This document shows, piece after piece, positions 50,639-58,450 of a stretch of 64,000 nt of DNA. The position numbers and the translations under genes were made by a program. Source of the DNA: Steroidobacteraceae bacterium (GTDB lineage: Bacteria; Pseudomonadota; Gammaproteobacteria; Steroidobacterales; Steroidobacteraceae). Location of the stretch: contig JAHCAN010000008.1 of assembly GCA_019634915.1 (NCBI GenBank), forward strand, positions 33,895 to 97,894. The letters are read 5' to 3'. Position 1 is the first letter of the stretch. Each line of letters opens with the position of its first letter. The notes under the pieces were generated by a model. The model worked only from the letters and a program-made list of their open reading frames with translations, was not told the origin of the DNA and searched no databases.

Positions 50639-51196
50639 ATGGAAGCACCCAGGGTCGCCCGCAGGCAGAACACCTTCCTTGCCCCGATCTGGCTCTCGCT
50701 GCTGGGCTTCGCCGTGCTGGCCGTTGCCAGCTTCGCGCTGTACGCGCGCCTGACGACCACGACGGTGATCCTGGTGCGCCACGCCGAGAAGCAGCTCGGC
50801 ACGATCGCGGACCCGCCGCTCACCCATGAAGGCGACGAGCGGGCGCAGCGGCTCGCCCGCCTGTTCGGTGAGCGCTCCGCGATCGGGTCGGTGCAGGCCG
50901 TCTATGCGACGGCGACGCGACGCGCGCAGGCCACTGCGGCGCCGCTCGCCGCGCGCCTCGGCCTGCAGGTGATCACGGCCGACGACGCGCCGGCCGCGCT
51001 CGCACGTCGCGTGCGCCGCGAACAGCATGGTGGCGTCGCGCTGATCGTCGGTCACAGCAACACGATACCGGCGATGGTCGCGGCGCTCACGGCCCGTGCC
51101 GACGTGCCGGAGATGCCGGAGGACGAGTTCGGCACGATCTATGTCGTCAGCGTGCCCGACGTCGGCCGGGCCTCGGTGTTGACGCTGGGTTACTGA
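50639..51196 (+). CDS. Membrane-anchored histidine phosphatase family protein
   Basis: A 185-residue protein: one N-terminal membrane helix (IWLSLLGFAVLAVASFALYA, residues 16-36) and a histidine phosphatase domain with the RHG-type motif VILVRHAEK, a second conserved region ATATRRAQATAAPLA and the catalytic His near ALIVGHSNTIPAM. The catalytic pair His/Arg is present. It would face the periplasm. The group includes SixA-like and phosphoglycerate mutase-like proteins; the substrate is unknown. Convergent with the peroxiredoxin gene. Confidence 0.85.
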   Translation: MEAPRVARRQNTFLAPIWLSLLGFAVLAVASFALYARLTTTTVILVRHAEKQLGTIADPPLTHEGDERAQRLARLFGERSAIGSVQAVYATATRRAQATAAPLAARLGLQVITADDAPAALARRVRREQHGGVALIVGHSNTIPAMVAALTARADVPEMPEDEFGTIYVVSVPDVGRASVLTLGY

Positions 51197-51217
51197 CGGC
51201 GGGATGCCGGCCGGAAT

Positions 51218-51679
51218 TCAGGGCAGTGTGGCGGCCAGTGCGATGGCCTTCGAGATGAAGGCGTCGTGGGCTGCGATGCGGAAGTCGGCGAGCACGGCGT
51301 CGCGGATATAGCGGGCCTGGTCGATCAGGAAAGTGGCGCGGCGCACGCCGAAGCCGAGCGGGCCATTGACGTCGTACATGCGGATCACGGATTTGTCGAC
51401 GTCGGACAACAGGGCGTAGGGCAGCTGGTACTTCTCGCGGAATCGGCGGTGGCTGTCCGGATCCTGAGGACTGACACCGGCCACCGTGAGTCCGACGTGC
51501 TGGATCTCGCCGTGCAGGTCGCGGATGGCGCAGGCTTCGCGCGTGCAGCCGGGCGTGAAATCCGCCGGATAGAAATAGAGAATCAGGGCGCCGCCGCGCA
51601 GCAGCGCAGTCAGCGAGACCTCGCGTCCGTCCTGGTCGGGCAGCGTGAATTCGGGTGCCCGCTCGCCTGCTGAGAGCAT
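51218..51679 (-). CDS. Peroxiredoxin, BCP/PrxQ subfamily
   Basis: A 153-residue thiol peroxidase. The motif YPADFTPGCTREAC places the peroxidatic Cys at 45 and the resolving Cys at 50, five residues later, as in BCP/PrxQ. GERAPEFTLPDQDG near the N-terminus is also typical. It would be reduced by thioredoxin, whose reductase is encoded at 17105-18070. Complete in length; stands alone. Confidence 0.93.
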   Translation of the reverse strand: MLSAGERAPEFTLPDQDGREVSLTALLRGGALILYFYPADFTPGCTREACAIRDLHGEIQHVGLTVAGVSPQDPDSHRRFREKYQLPYALLSDVDKSVIRMYDVNGPLGFGVRRATFLIDQARYIRDAVLADFRIAAHDAFISKAIALAATLP

Positions 51680-51758
51680 CCTTCCCCCCTCGCACCATGT
51701 TAACCAAAGCGGCCGGGCCGATATAGCCGCCGGCGGGACTTTGCGGCGGAAGTGGCGG

Positions 51759-52136
51759 TTACGCCGGCTGCAGGGCCTGCATCAGGAAATAGCCGGCAAA
51801 GGTCATCGCGATCGATCCGCCGAGGTGCAGCGTAATCGCGCCGAACGCCCACAGGTATTCCTCGCGCAGCAGCAACGCGACGGTCTCTCCGGAGAACGCC
51901 GAAAAGGTCGTCAGGCCGCCGAGGAAACCGGTGGTGATGAAGAGCCGCAGCTCGGGCGATACGGTCGGCACGCGCATCAGCCAGGCCATGACCATGCCCA
52001 TCAGGAAGCCGCCGACGAGGTTCGCCGCGAGCGTGCCGAGCGGCAGCGGTCGCAGCAGCGGGTTCAGCAGGATGCCGAGCGCATGGCGGCCCCACGCGCC
52101 CAGTGCGGCGCCGACACCGACGGCGAGCCAGTTCAT
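51759..52136 (-). CDS. crcB: Fluoride channel CrcB/Fluc
   Basis: A 125-residue membrane protein with four helices. It shows the Fluc signature GTLAANLVGGFLMG (with the conserved Asn), and TTGFLGGLTTFSAFSGET with the phenylalanine-box residues and Na+-site region. It exports fluoride as a dual-topology dimer. No recognisable crcB-motif riboswitch was found in the 82 bases between its start and tRNA-Ala. Confidence 0.93.
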   Translation of the reverse strand: MNWLAVGVGAALGAWGRHALGILLNPLLRPLPLGTLAANLVGGFLMGMVMAWLMRVPTVSPELRLFITTGFLGGLTTFSAFSGETVALLLREEYLWAFGAITLHLGGSIAMTFAGYFLMQALQPA

Positions 52137-52218
52137 GCCGGGAGCATACGCAATCCCGACGCGGGCCGCTTGCAGCGCGGCGCGGCGATGCTAGAATCGC
52201 GCGCCTTCCAGAACGTGT

Positions 52219-52294
<76 letters not shown>

Positions 52295-52605
52295 CTTAAT
52301 TCTTATAAATCAATAAATTACACGCTGTTTTGACTACGGCCCAACAAAGGGCCCCACATCTTGAAAATTCAGCTTCGGCGGAGCGTCGTCGGCGCAGCCT
52401 CGCGACGGATCGCGACCGTGCGTTCTGCAGGGAGCTTGATCATCGCATTCGCCGTTGGTGTCTACTGTCGGTTCGGCGTTGCCGGCGCGGGCGATTGCGG
52501 CGGCGGGGGTGCGGCCGTTGCGGAGTAGCGCGCGTCAGGCGCGATAGAGTAGGGGCGGTGGACGGGGACGCCACGGTTGAAGAACAACAATAACGAGGGG
52601 GCTTC
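52295..52605. other. Intergenic region, no gene seen
   Basis: 311 bases between tRNA-Ala and the M48 peptidase gene. The first 40 bases are AT-rich (TTCTTATAAATCAATAAATT), the rest is high GC. No convincing gene, hairpin terminator or repeat was found; the last bases hold the GAGGGGG ribosome binding site of the peptidase. Confidence 0.6.
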
Positions 52606-54459
52606 ATGAACCTGCAGGACTTTGAAGCGCGTGTGTCGCGGATGGAGCAGTTCGCTGCGCTCTATCCGGGCCTGTATCGGCAACGGGTGCTCGCCTGGGC
52701 GGCGCTCGGTTATGTCTATCTCTTCGTCGTCATGCTGGTGATCGTGGCGGTGCTGGTCCTGAGCATGTGGGCGCTGAAGGCGGCGGCGGCCAAACTGCTG
52801 ATCCTTTTCGTTCCCATGCTGTTCATGATCGCGCGCGCAATGTGGGTGCAGCTCGCACCGCCGGAAGGTCCGCGGGTGACGCGGACCACGGCCCCTGCAC
52901 TGTTTGAATTGCTGGATGATCTGCGCCGCCAGCTCAGGACGCCCCGGATATCGGAGGTGGTGATCACGCCGGATCTGAATGCGGCGGTGACGCAGATCAG
53001 CCGTTTCGGGCCTTTCGCGGGATACCGCAATGTCGTGATGCTCGGGTTGCCGCTGATGAAGGGGCTGACGGTCGAGCAGTTCCGGGCGGTGCTGGCGCAC
53101 GAGCTTGGACACCTTTCGCGTGGACATGGCCGGGTAGGCAACTGGATTTACCGGATGCGGGTGGTCTGGGCGCGGCTCGAGGCCGAGTTCCAGCAGGACG
53201 CCCGCGCGGGTAGTGGACTCATCCTGCGCTTCTACGAATGGTACGTGCCTCGCTTCAATGCGCTGTCGTTCCCGCTGGCGCGCGCGAACGAGTACGAAGC
53301 CGATGCCGCCTCCGTCCGAGTGACTTCGCCTCAGTCCGCCGCCCAGGCGCTGACCGGAGTCAATGTGCTGGCGCTCTATCTGAATGAGCGCTACTGGCCG
53401 TCGATTCATGCTGCAGCCAGGGAAACGGCCGATCCGGTCGGTGCGCCTTTTGCCCGGTTCGTCGGTGTGCCGGCGGGCGCGACAGCGGACTGGGATATCG
53501 AGCGCTGGAAGGCGACGGCACTTTCGCAGGTCACTTCGCTCGCAGATACGCATCCTTCGCTTTCTGATCGGTTGAATGCCATCGGCCAGACGCCCGGATG
53601 GACTCCGCCGGCGAGCGGGGAGAGTGCGGATCGCCTGCTCGGCGATGAGCTCGGCAAGCTGGAACAATTGTTTGACGATCAGTGGCGCGAGCAGATTGCC
53701 GGCTCCTGGCGCCAGTTCAATGAGGAGCTGCGCGGCGCGCGGGAGCGGCTGACAGTGCTGCGCGAGGAAGCCGGAAAGCGTTCGCTGACTCTCGAGGAGC
53801 AACTGGAATGGGCGAATGCGGAGGCACGCGCGGGAGAGGGCAGTGCGCGGGCCTTGCAGCTGCGGCGTGAAGCGGTGGAGCGGTTCCCGGATTCGTTGGA
53901 TGCGCGCTTTGTGCTTGCGCTGCAGCTCACCGAGGCCGATGAAGCAGAGGGCGCGCAGCTGCTGGAATCGATCCTGTCGACGAACGGCGCGGCGATGGAG
54001 GAAGCGGCCGCGGGCGTCCTGCGGGACTACTGGGGGCGTAGTGGGGACAAGGTTTCAGCCGACCGATGGCATGAGCGGCTCGTGGATGCTCAGCGCACGA
54101 TGAACGCAGCGCGCCGCGAACGATCGGTCCTGATGACCAACGACCGTTATCTGCCGCACGGACTGACCGACGAGGTCGTCGCGCCGATGGCGGCGGCGCT
54201 GCGCGACATTCCGGGCATCCGGCGGGCGTATCTGGTGCGCAAGCAGACGTTGCATTTCATGGAATTACCGCTCTACGTTCTGGGCTATCGCGTTACGGGG
54301 TGGCTGGAGCGGCGCGATGCGGACAGGATCGATCAGGTGCACATCATGATTCAGTCGCGAGTGCCTTTTCCGGGCGAGTCGCTGATCCTGTGTGTCGAGC
54401 GGCCGAACGCGGCGTTCGCCAAGCTTTTCAGGCAGGTGCCTGGATCGCGGTTGCTTTGA
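52606..54459 (+). CDS. M48-family membrane zinc metallopeptidase
   Basis: A 617-residue protein. Two membrane helices (residues 32-55 and 60-82) precede a gluzincin domain with HELGH (165-169) and the third zinc ligand in NEYEADAAS; this is the HtpX/Ste24-like M48 core. The C-terminal 250 residues are helical with TPR-like spacing (EEQLEWANAEARAGEGSARALQLRREAVERFPDSLDARFVLALQL) and probably bind partners. ATG 52606 with GAGGGGG upstream. It may take part in membrane protein quality control; a specific substrate is unknown. GC is a little lower than in the core genes. Confidence 0.88.
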   Translation: MNLQDFEARVSRMEQFAALYPGLYRQRVLAWAALGYVYLFVVMLVIVAVLVLSMWALKAAAAKLLILFVPMLFMIARAMWVQLAPPEGPRVTRTTAPALFELLDDLRRQLRTPRISEVVITPDLNAAVTQISRFGPFAGYRNVVMLGLPLMKGLTVEQFRAVLAHELGHLSRGHGRVGNWIYRMRVVWARLEAEFQQDARAGSGLILRFYEWYVPRFNALSFPLARANEYEADAASVRVTSPQSAAQALTGVNVLALYLNERYWPSIHAAARETADPVGAPFARFVGVPAGATADWDIERWKATALSQVTSLADTHPSLSDRLNAIGQTPGWTPPASGESADRLLGDELGKLEQLFDDQWREQIAGSWRQFNEELRGARERLTVLREEAGKRSLTLEEQLEWANAEARAGEGSARALQLRREAVERFPDSLDARFVLALQLTEADEAEGAQLLESILSTNGAAMEEAAAGVLRDYWGRSGDKVSADRWHERLVDAQRTMNAARRERSVLMTNDRYLPHGLTDEVVAPMAAALRDIPGIRRAYLVRKQTLHFMELPLYVLGYRVTGWLERRDADRIDQVHIMIQSRVPFPGESLILCVERPNAAFAKLFRQVPGSRLL

Positions 54460-54856
54460 GGGGCAGGTCCGACGAGTCGTAGCGTCGTGGACTGGGCAAG
54501 CGGCCGAGCCATCGTTGGGCGAAGCGGGGGCTTAGGCAGCGGCTGAGGAATCATCTACACGGAAGATCGTCGTTTGCGCGGGGGTTTCTCGGAGGGAAAG
54601 GCAGAATGCTGCGCGAGGAGTACAGGTTCCAGTATCTCGAGGTTGCGCATCCGCGAGCGCGGGTGTTGCTCGGGTATGCGGCGACTGTGAGGTATTGCCC
54701 GACACATCTCGGGCATGGGGCAGGGACGGGATGAAGGAGCTGTTGTGATGTGTTCTGGCAGTGGCCGAGTAGGCTGAGCACCGAAGAACTAAGGGCGAAT
54801 CGCCACTTGTCGTGCGGCCGGTCACGACGACGGACTTCGCTTCGCGATGTGTGGCG
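54460..54856. other. Intergenic region without a supported gene
   Basis: 397 bases between the M48 gene stop and the vapC stop. Only a 42-codon frame (54606-54734) without recognisable features is present. No repeat or clear terminator was found. Codon-like bias is weak, suggesting decayed sequence. Confidence 0.5.
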
Positions 54857-55255
54857 CTATTTCAGCAGCGTGAAGGCGGGGTGGCGGGCGGCGGCGCGGT
54901 CGAAGGTGAGGGTGTGCTCGCAGCCGGCGCCCTTGCCGAGCGTCGCGATCAGCGCGTCGCTGAAGTCGGCGGTCGAGTCACGGTAGTCCTGCAGGGCGAG
55001 CCAGACAGCTTCGGCATTCTGGATGCGCAGCTGTGCGGCGGACAGGAGCCCTTCGACGGCGCGCACGACGGCGTTGCGATCGGCGCTGTAGAGCGAGGTC
55101 ATGACCCAGACAACTTCGGCGAGCGTCACGAGGCAGATGTATCCGGGTGTCTCGGCGGTGAGTTCGCGCTCGAGCAGGCGAGTCGCCACGGCGGATTGGG
55201 CCCGGTCGTCCTGCGCGAGATAGCGCACGACGATGTTGGTGTCGAGACCGATCAA
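54857..55255 (-). CDS. vapC: VapC-type PIN-domain ribonuclease toxin
   Basis: A 132-residue PIN-domain protein. Active-site acids are visible: Asp5 (IGLDTNIVVRYL), Glu in TLAEVVWVM, and Asp residues in TADFSDALIATLG and LTFDRAAA. VapC toxins cleave tRNA or rRNA. The start overlaps the antitoxin stop by 4 bases (55252-55255), the classic order antitoxin-toxin. Confidence 0.92.
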   Translation of the reverse strand: MIGLDTNIVVRYLAQDDRAQSAVATRLLERELTAETPGYICLVTLAEVVWVMTSLYSADRNAVVRAVEGLLSAAQLRIQNAEAVWLALQDYRDSTADFSDALIATLGKGAGCEHTLTFDRAAARHPAFTLLK

Positions 55256-55488
55256 CGCTCGCGCCCCATCCGGGCGATGGCGCGGTTCATGGCTTCGACA
55301 GAGACGGGGCGCTTGGGTCGGGCAAGCATGCCCTTCAGTTCAGTGAGTTCGCGCGTCGCCGGAATCATGATGAAGCCGGAGCCGCTCGCGACGAATTCCA
55401 CCCTGTCACCCGACTGCAAGCCGAGGCGATCGCGTACCGATTTCGGGAGTGTGATCTGGCCCTTGCTGGTGACGGTGGCTGTGGACAT
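55252..55488 (-). CDS. vapB: VapB-type AbrB/MazE-fold antitoxin
   Basis: A 78-residue antitoxin with an N-terminal SpoVT/AbrB DNA-binding domain (TATVTSKGQITLPKSVRDRLGLQSGDRVEFVASGSGFIMIP) and a C-terminal tail (LKGMLARPKRPVSVEAMNRAIARMGRER) that would neutralise VapC. ATG 55488 is chosen because the upstream frame is not conserved-looking. Repeated CCTTAC..GTAAGG motifs directly upstream are probable operators. Confidence 0.92.
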   Translation of the reverse strand: MSTATVTSKGQITLPKSVRDRLGLQSGDRVEFVASGSGFIMIPATRELTELKGMLARPKRPVSVEAMNRAIARMGRER

Positions 55489-55496
55489 GTGAATAT

Positions 55497-55532
55497 CCTT
55501 ACATCGAGTAAGGCAGCGTACAACGAGTAAGG
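55497..55532 (-). promoter_or_regulatory. vapBC operator repeats
   Basis: CCTTACATCGAGTAAGG (55497-55513) is a perfect 6-bp inverted repeat around five bases, and GTACAACGAGTAAGG (55518-55532) repeats its right half in direct orientation with a 19-base period. It starts 9 bases upstream of the vapB ATG; the VapB AbrB domain is the likely ligand. Confidence 0.6.
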
Positions 55533-55668
55533 AGTCTTGGCAAGTTCCGGCTGGAGAAATGGGGCGCCGTCGTGCCGCCGGGGCATCGACGAGCGGCACT
55601 AGGGGGCGGCCCGTTGGTCGAGGTTTGTGCTACGGCGTGGCCTCGCGCGCGGAGCCGAGAAAGGTCAT

Positions 55669-58314
55669 TCAGCGTTCGCGCTGCTGGCGGCGCTCGCGCG
55701 CCGAATTGAGCGAACCGCCATCGCGGGGCCGCACCTCCGGCCGTGCTTGTTCCTGCCGAGGCTGTGCCTGCTGCCGCGGCTGCGACTGCACTCGCGGCTC
55801 GGCCCGAGGCTGGGGCTGAGGCTGCGTGCGCAGTTGCGTCTGTCCCTGCGGCCGGGCCCGGATCTGAGGCTGGGCCTGCGTTTGCGGCTGAGCCTGGGCT
55901 TGCGGCCGGGGCTGCACCCGCGGCTGTGTGCCTGTCGAGCCCTGCGGCGGCACGCGCACGATGGGCCGGTCACCCACCGACGGTCGAGCCGGCTGCCACA
56001 CGTCGCGCTGATCCAGCGTCTGCCACTGGTTGCCGTGCCAGCGGTACACATTGTTGCCGTCGGTGTAGACATCGTTCGGGCGACTGGAAGGCCGCGGCGT
56101 CTGCCGGTCCTGGCTCGACGGCTGGGTGGCCCGCACCGGTCGTTCGGTGGAGGGCGACGGGGACGTCCTCAGGCGCGGCGAATTGCCAGGACGCTGGACG
56201 GTGCCAGGCCGTTGCGCATTACCGGACTGCTGCACATCACCGGGCCGGCGATCGCCGGGCCGCTGCGTGTTACCAGGTCGCTGCGTGCTGCCCGGTCGCT
56301 GTGGTGCGATGACTGTGCCCGGCTGGCGCGGCGTCTGCGGCCGGCGCACGTCGGTGCCGCGCAGCGGCTGGCCGATGCGCGCGGACGGGCGCACGGCGGC
56401 GAGATGGCTGTTGTCGGGGCGGGCATAGAGATTGTGCGACCAGCGCTGCTGCGGAGCGCGAGTGCTGCTGTAGCCGCCGTTGCGACCCATCACCGGGCGC
56501 GCATCGGGCCGATAGTTCGGCCGTGACGGGGCGTCGTACGCGGGCCGCAAGCGGGGCGGGCGATAGCCGCCGGGTCCGAACCAGCCGCCGCCGTGCACGC
56601 CGTTCCAGTAGCCGTTCCAGTAGCCATGGGCGTAACCCGCGCGGTACGCGCCGCGATAGCCCGGCCGATAACCCTGGTACCACTGGCCCCAGCCGCCACC
56701 CCAGTTCCACGACAGTCCGAGCCAGCCGGTGTTCCAGCTCATGCCGTAACTCCAGCCGTACCAGCTCGAGTAGTGCAGGCTGAAGCCCCAGGTCCACGGA
56801 CGCGGGTAGTAGTAGGTCGGGCCGAACCACGGCCGGTAGTAGTAGCCGGTGCCGTAGACGATCGTGCCGCCGTACGGGAACGCCCACAGGTAGCCGGGCG
56901 TATAGCCCATGTAGATGACGTCGGGGCGCACGTCATAGATGTACACATAGCGCGTGTTGTAGACGGGGCTGCTCGCCGGGATTTCGTCGATGCCGACCGG
57001 CCGCGTCTCCGACACCTGCCAGGGGCCATACGGCGAATCGGCGATGAACCACACGCCCTGTTCGACCGCGTAGTAGCGGTCGTCCGCGAGGATGACCTGC
57101 GACGAGGTGTTGACCGCGTACTTGAGATCCGTGTTCGGGATGCTCTCGAAGCGCGCCGGGCCGTCGTAGGTCGCCTCGAATTTCGCCTGGCCGCGATCGA
57201 CCGCGGCGACCTGGGGGATCACCGCGTCCATCACGGCGTCCTTCGCCTGCTCGGTGCCGGTGACGTGCGCGAGCGCATCCGCCTTCGGCGACGACGGCGG
57301 GATTCTCGCGAAGCTGGCCGGCAGCTGATCGGGCTCGACGAACGACCAGCTCGCGGTGAGCGCGCGCGCCTTGTACCAGCGGCCGGACACGACGATGTAC
57401 CAGGTCTGGCTCGGCACATCGAGGAACAGGTCGCTGTCGGTGTTCGAGACGGTCAGCAGTTCGCTGCCGACCAGCGGTTGCATGGCCGGCGGGCCGTCGG
57501 TGGAGATCAGCTCGGTCGGCTCGGTTGCGACGACGATGCGCGCGCGGCGCAGCGTGTCGGCCGGCAGTGTCGGGGCGGGTGAGTCCGCCGCCGTGTCGGC
57601 ATCGGCGTCGGTGAACAGTGCCGCGACGTTCGCCGGCGGGTTGGTCAGCACCGACCAGCGGCCGCCCACGAGGTCAGTGGACGTGAACCAGACGCTGCTG
57701 CCGTAGAAATAGTAGCGCTTCGATGCGCGGTCGAAGACGATCGGGAACGGCGTGTTGACCACGCGCTCGAGTCCCGTGCTGCCGACCGGACGCAGCTGCG
57801 GCGCGCCGTCGATCGACACGAGGATCGCCGGCTGGTCCACATAGACGAACTTCGGCGGGGTGTTGCGCAGGTCGTCGGTCGAGGTCTGCGCCTCGAGATC
57901 GCGCTTCAGGCCCGACAGCGAGAGGTCGAGGTTCCAGCGGGGCACTTCGCGCTCGAGCACCGCGGCGAGCTCCCGCGCTTCGTCGCTGTCGTCGCGCATG
58001 CCGGGGAAGCGCACGCGGTCGACCGACAGATCGATGATGCGCGCGAGGTCGCGATCGCGGTCGACGTCGAGGCGCGCCGTGGTTTCGACGGCGCCGAAGA
58101 TCGGCGCCTTGTCGCCCGCCCGCTGGATCGACACGGCGCTGCGCGACAGCAGTGTGTCGCCGTCGAGCGAGTCGAGCTGCGGCTCGTAGACGACGAAGGT
58201 CGTGCCGTCACTGACGATCTCGCGCGGCCAGTCGGCGTCGGCCGCGACGGCGAGCGGCGCCAGGGTGACTGCGAGCAGGGCGGCGAACAGGGGGCGGATC
58301 GACATGGCACTCAT
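55669..58314 (-). CDS. Large secreted protein with W/Y-rich core and Q/P/R-rich tail
   Basis: An 881-residue protein sometimes annotated as carbohydrate-binding family V/XII. A signal peptide (LFAALLAVTLAPLAVA) precedes a conserved exported region (WPREIVSDGTTFVVYEPQLDSLDGDTLLSRSAVSIQ ...; DLFLDVPSQTWYIVVSGRWYKA; YVYIYDVRPDVIYMGYTPGYLWA). Residues 500-600 are extremely Trp/Tyr/Gly-rich, and the last 280 are low-complexity: RPGN/RPGD repeats, then QPQ/QAQ repeats, ending RERRQQRER. Function unknown; surface or matrix binding is conceivable. The tail composition is the reason many shadow frames appear here. Start ATG 58314; ATG 58305 is also possible. Confidence 0.75.
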   Translation of the reverse strand: MSAMSIRPLFAALLAVTLAPLAVAADADWPREIVSDGTTFVVYEPQLDSLDGDTLLSRSAVSIQRAGDKAPIFGAVETTARLDVDRDRDLARIIDLSVDRVRFPGMRDDSDEARELAAVLEREVPRWNLDLSLSGLKRDLEAQTSTDDLRNTPPKFVYVDQPAILVSIDGAPQLRPVGSTGLERVVNTPFPIVFDRASKRYYFYGSSVWFTSTDLVGGRWSVLTNPPANVAALFTDADADTAADSPAPTLPADTLRRARIVVATEPTELISTDGPPAMQPLVGSELLTVSNTDSDLFLDVPSQTWYIVVSGRWYKARALTASWSFVEPDQLPASFARIPPSSPKADALAHVTGTEQAKDAVMDAVIPQVAAVDRGQAKFEATYDGPARFESIPNTDLKYAVNTSSQVILADDRYYAVEQGVWFIADSPYGPWQVSETRPVGIDEIPASSPVYNTRYVYIYDVRPDVIYMGYTPGYLWAFPYGGTIVYGTGYYYRPWFGPTYYYPRPWTWGFSLHYSSWYGWSYGMSWNTGWLGLSWNWGGGWGQWYQGYRPGYRGAYRAGYAHGYWNGYWNGVHGGGWFGPGGYRPPRLRPAYDAPSRPNYRPDARPVMGRNGGYSSTRAPQQRWSHNLYARPDNSHLAAVRPSARIGQPLRGTDVRRPQTPRQPGTVIAPQRPGSTQRPGNTQRPGDRRPGDVQQSGNAQRPGTVQRPGNSPRLRTSPSPSTERPVRATQPSSQDRQTPRPSSRPNDVYTDGNNVYRWHGNQWQTLDQRDVWQPARPSVGDRPIVRVPPQGSTGTQPRVQPRPQAQAQPQTQAQPQIRARPQGQTQLRTQPQPQPRAEPRVQSQPRQQAQPRQEQARPEVRPRDGGSLNSARERRQQRER

Positions 58315-58399
58315 CCTTCGCCCGGTATCGGGCGCAGGGTAAGCATATCCGCGGCTGCTTGAACGCTGCCTGAACGGCGGCGGCCGGGAGCCGGGCCGG

Positions 58400-58438
58400 C
58401 CCCGGGGCGGGGCGCCCTGGCGGCGCCTCGCCCCGGGG
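58400..58438. terminator. 17-bp GC hairpin between two minus-strand genes
   Basis: Left arm 58400-58416 and right arm 58422-58438 pair over 17 bp with one G.U, loop CTGGC; a smaller hairpin GAGGC-CGCAA-GCCTC (58437-58451) adjoins it. Located 12 bases after the TonB receptor stop. No U tract follows in either direction, so it may be an RNA-stabilising or Rho-related 3' structure rather than an intrinsic terminator. Confidence 0.45.
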
Positions 58439-58450
58439 AGGCCGCAAGCC

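Noticed and set aside
52137-52218. Possible fluoride (crcB) riboswitch ahead of crcB
   Set aside because: No sequence matching the conserved motif or pseudoknot could be found in the short leader.
54606-54734. 42-codon open frame between the M48 peptidase and vapC
   Set aside because: No recognisable domain, weak coding bias and no clear context; insufficient support.
55700-56420. Repeats in the tail of the secreted protein, considered as a CRISPR array
   Set aside because: The repeats are in-frame codon repeats for RPG and QP units of variable length without uniform spacers.
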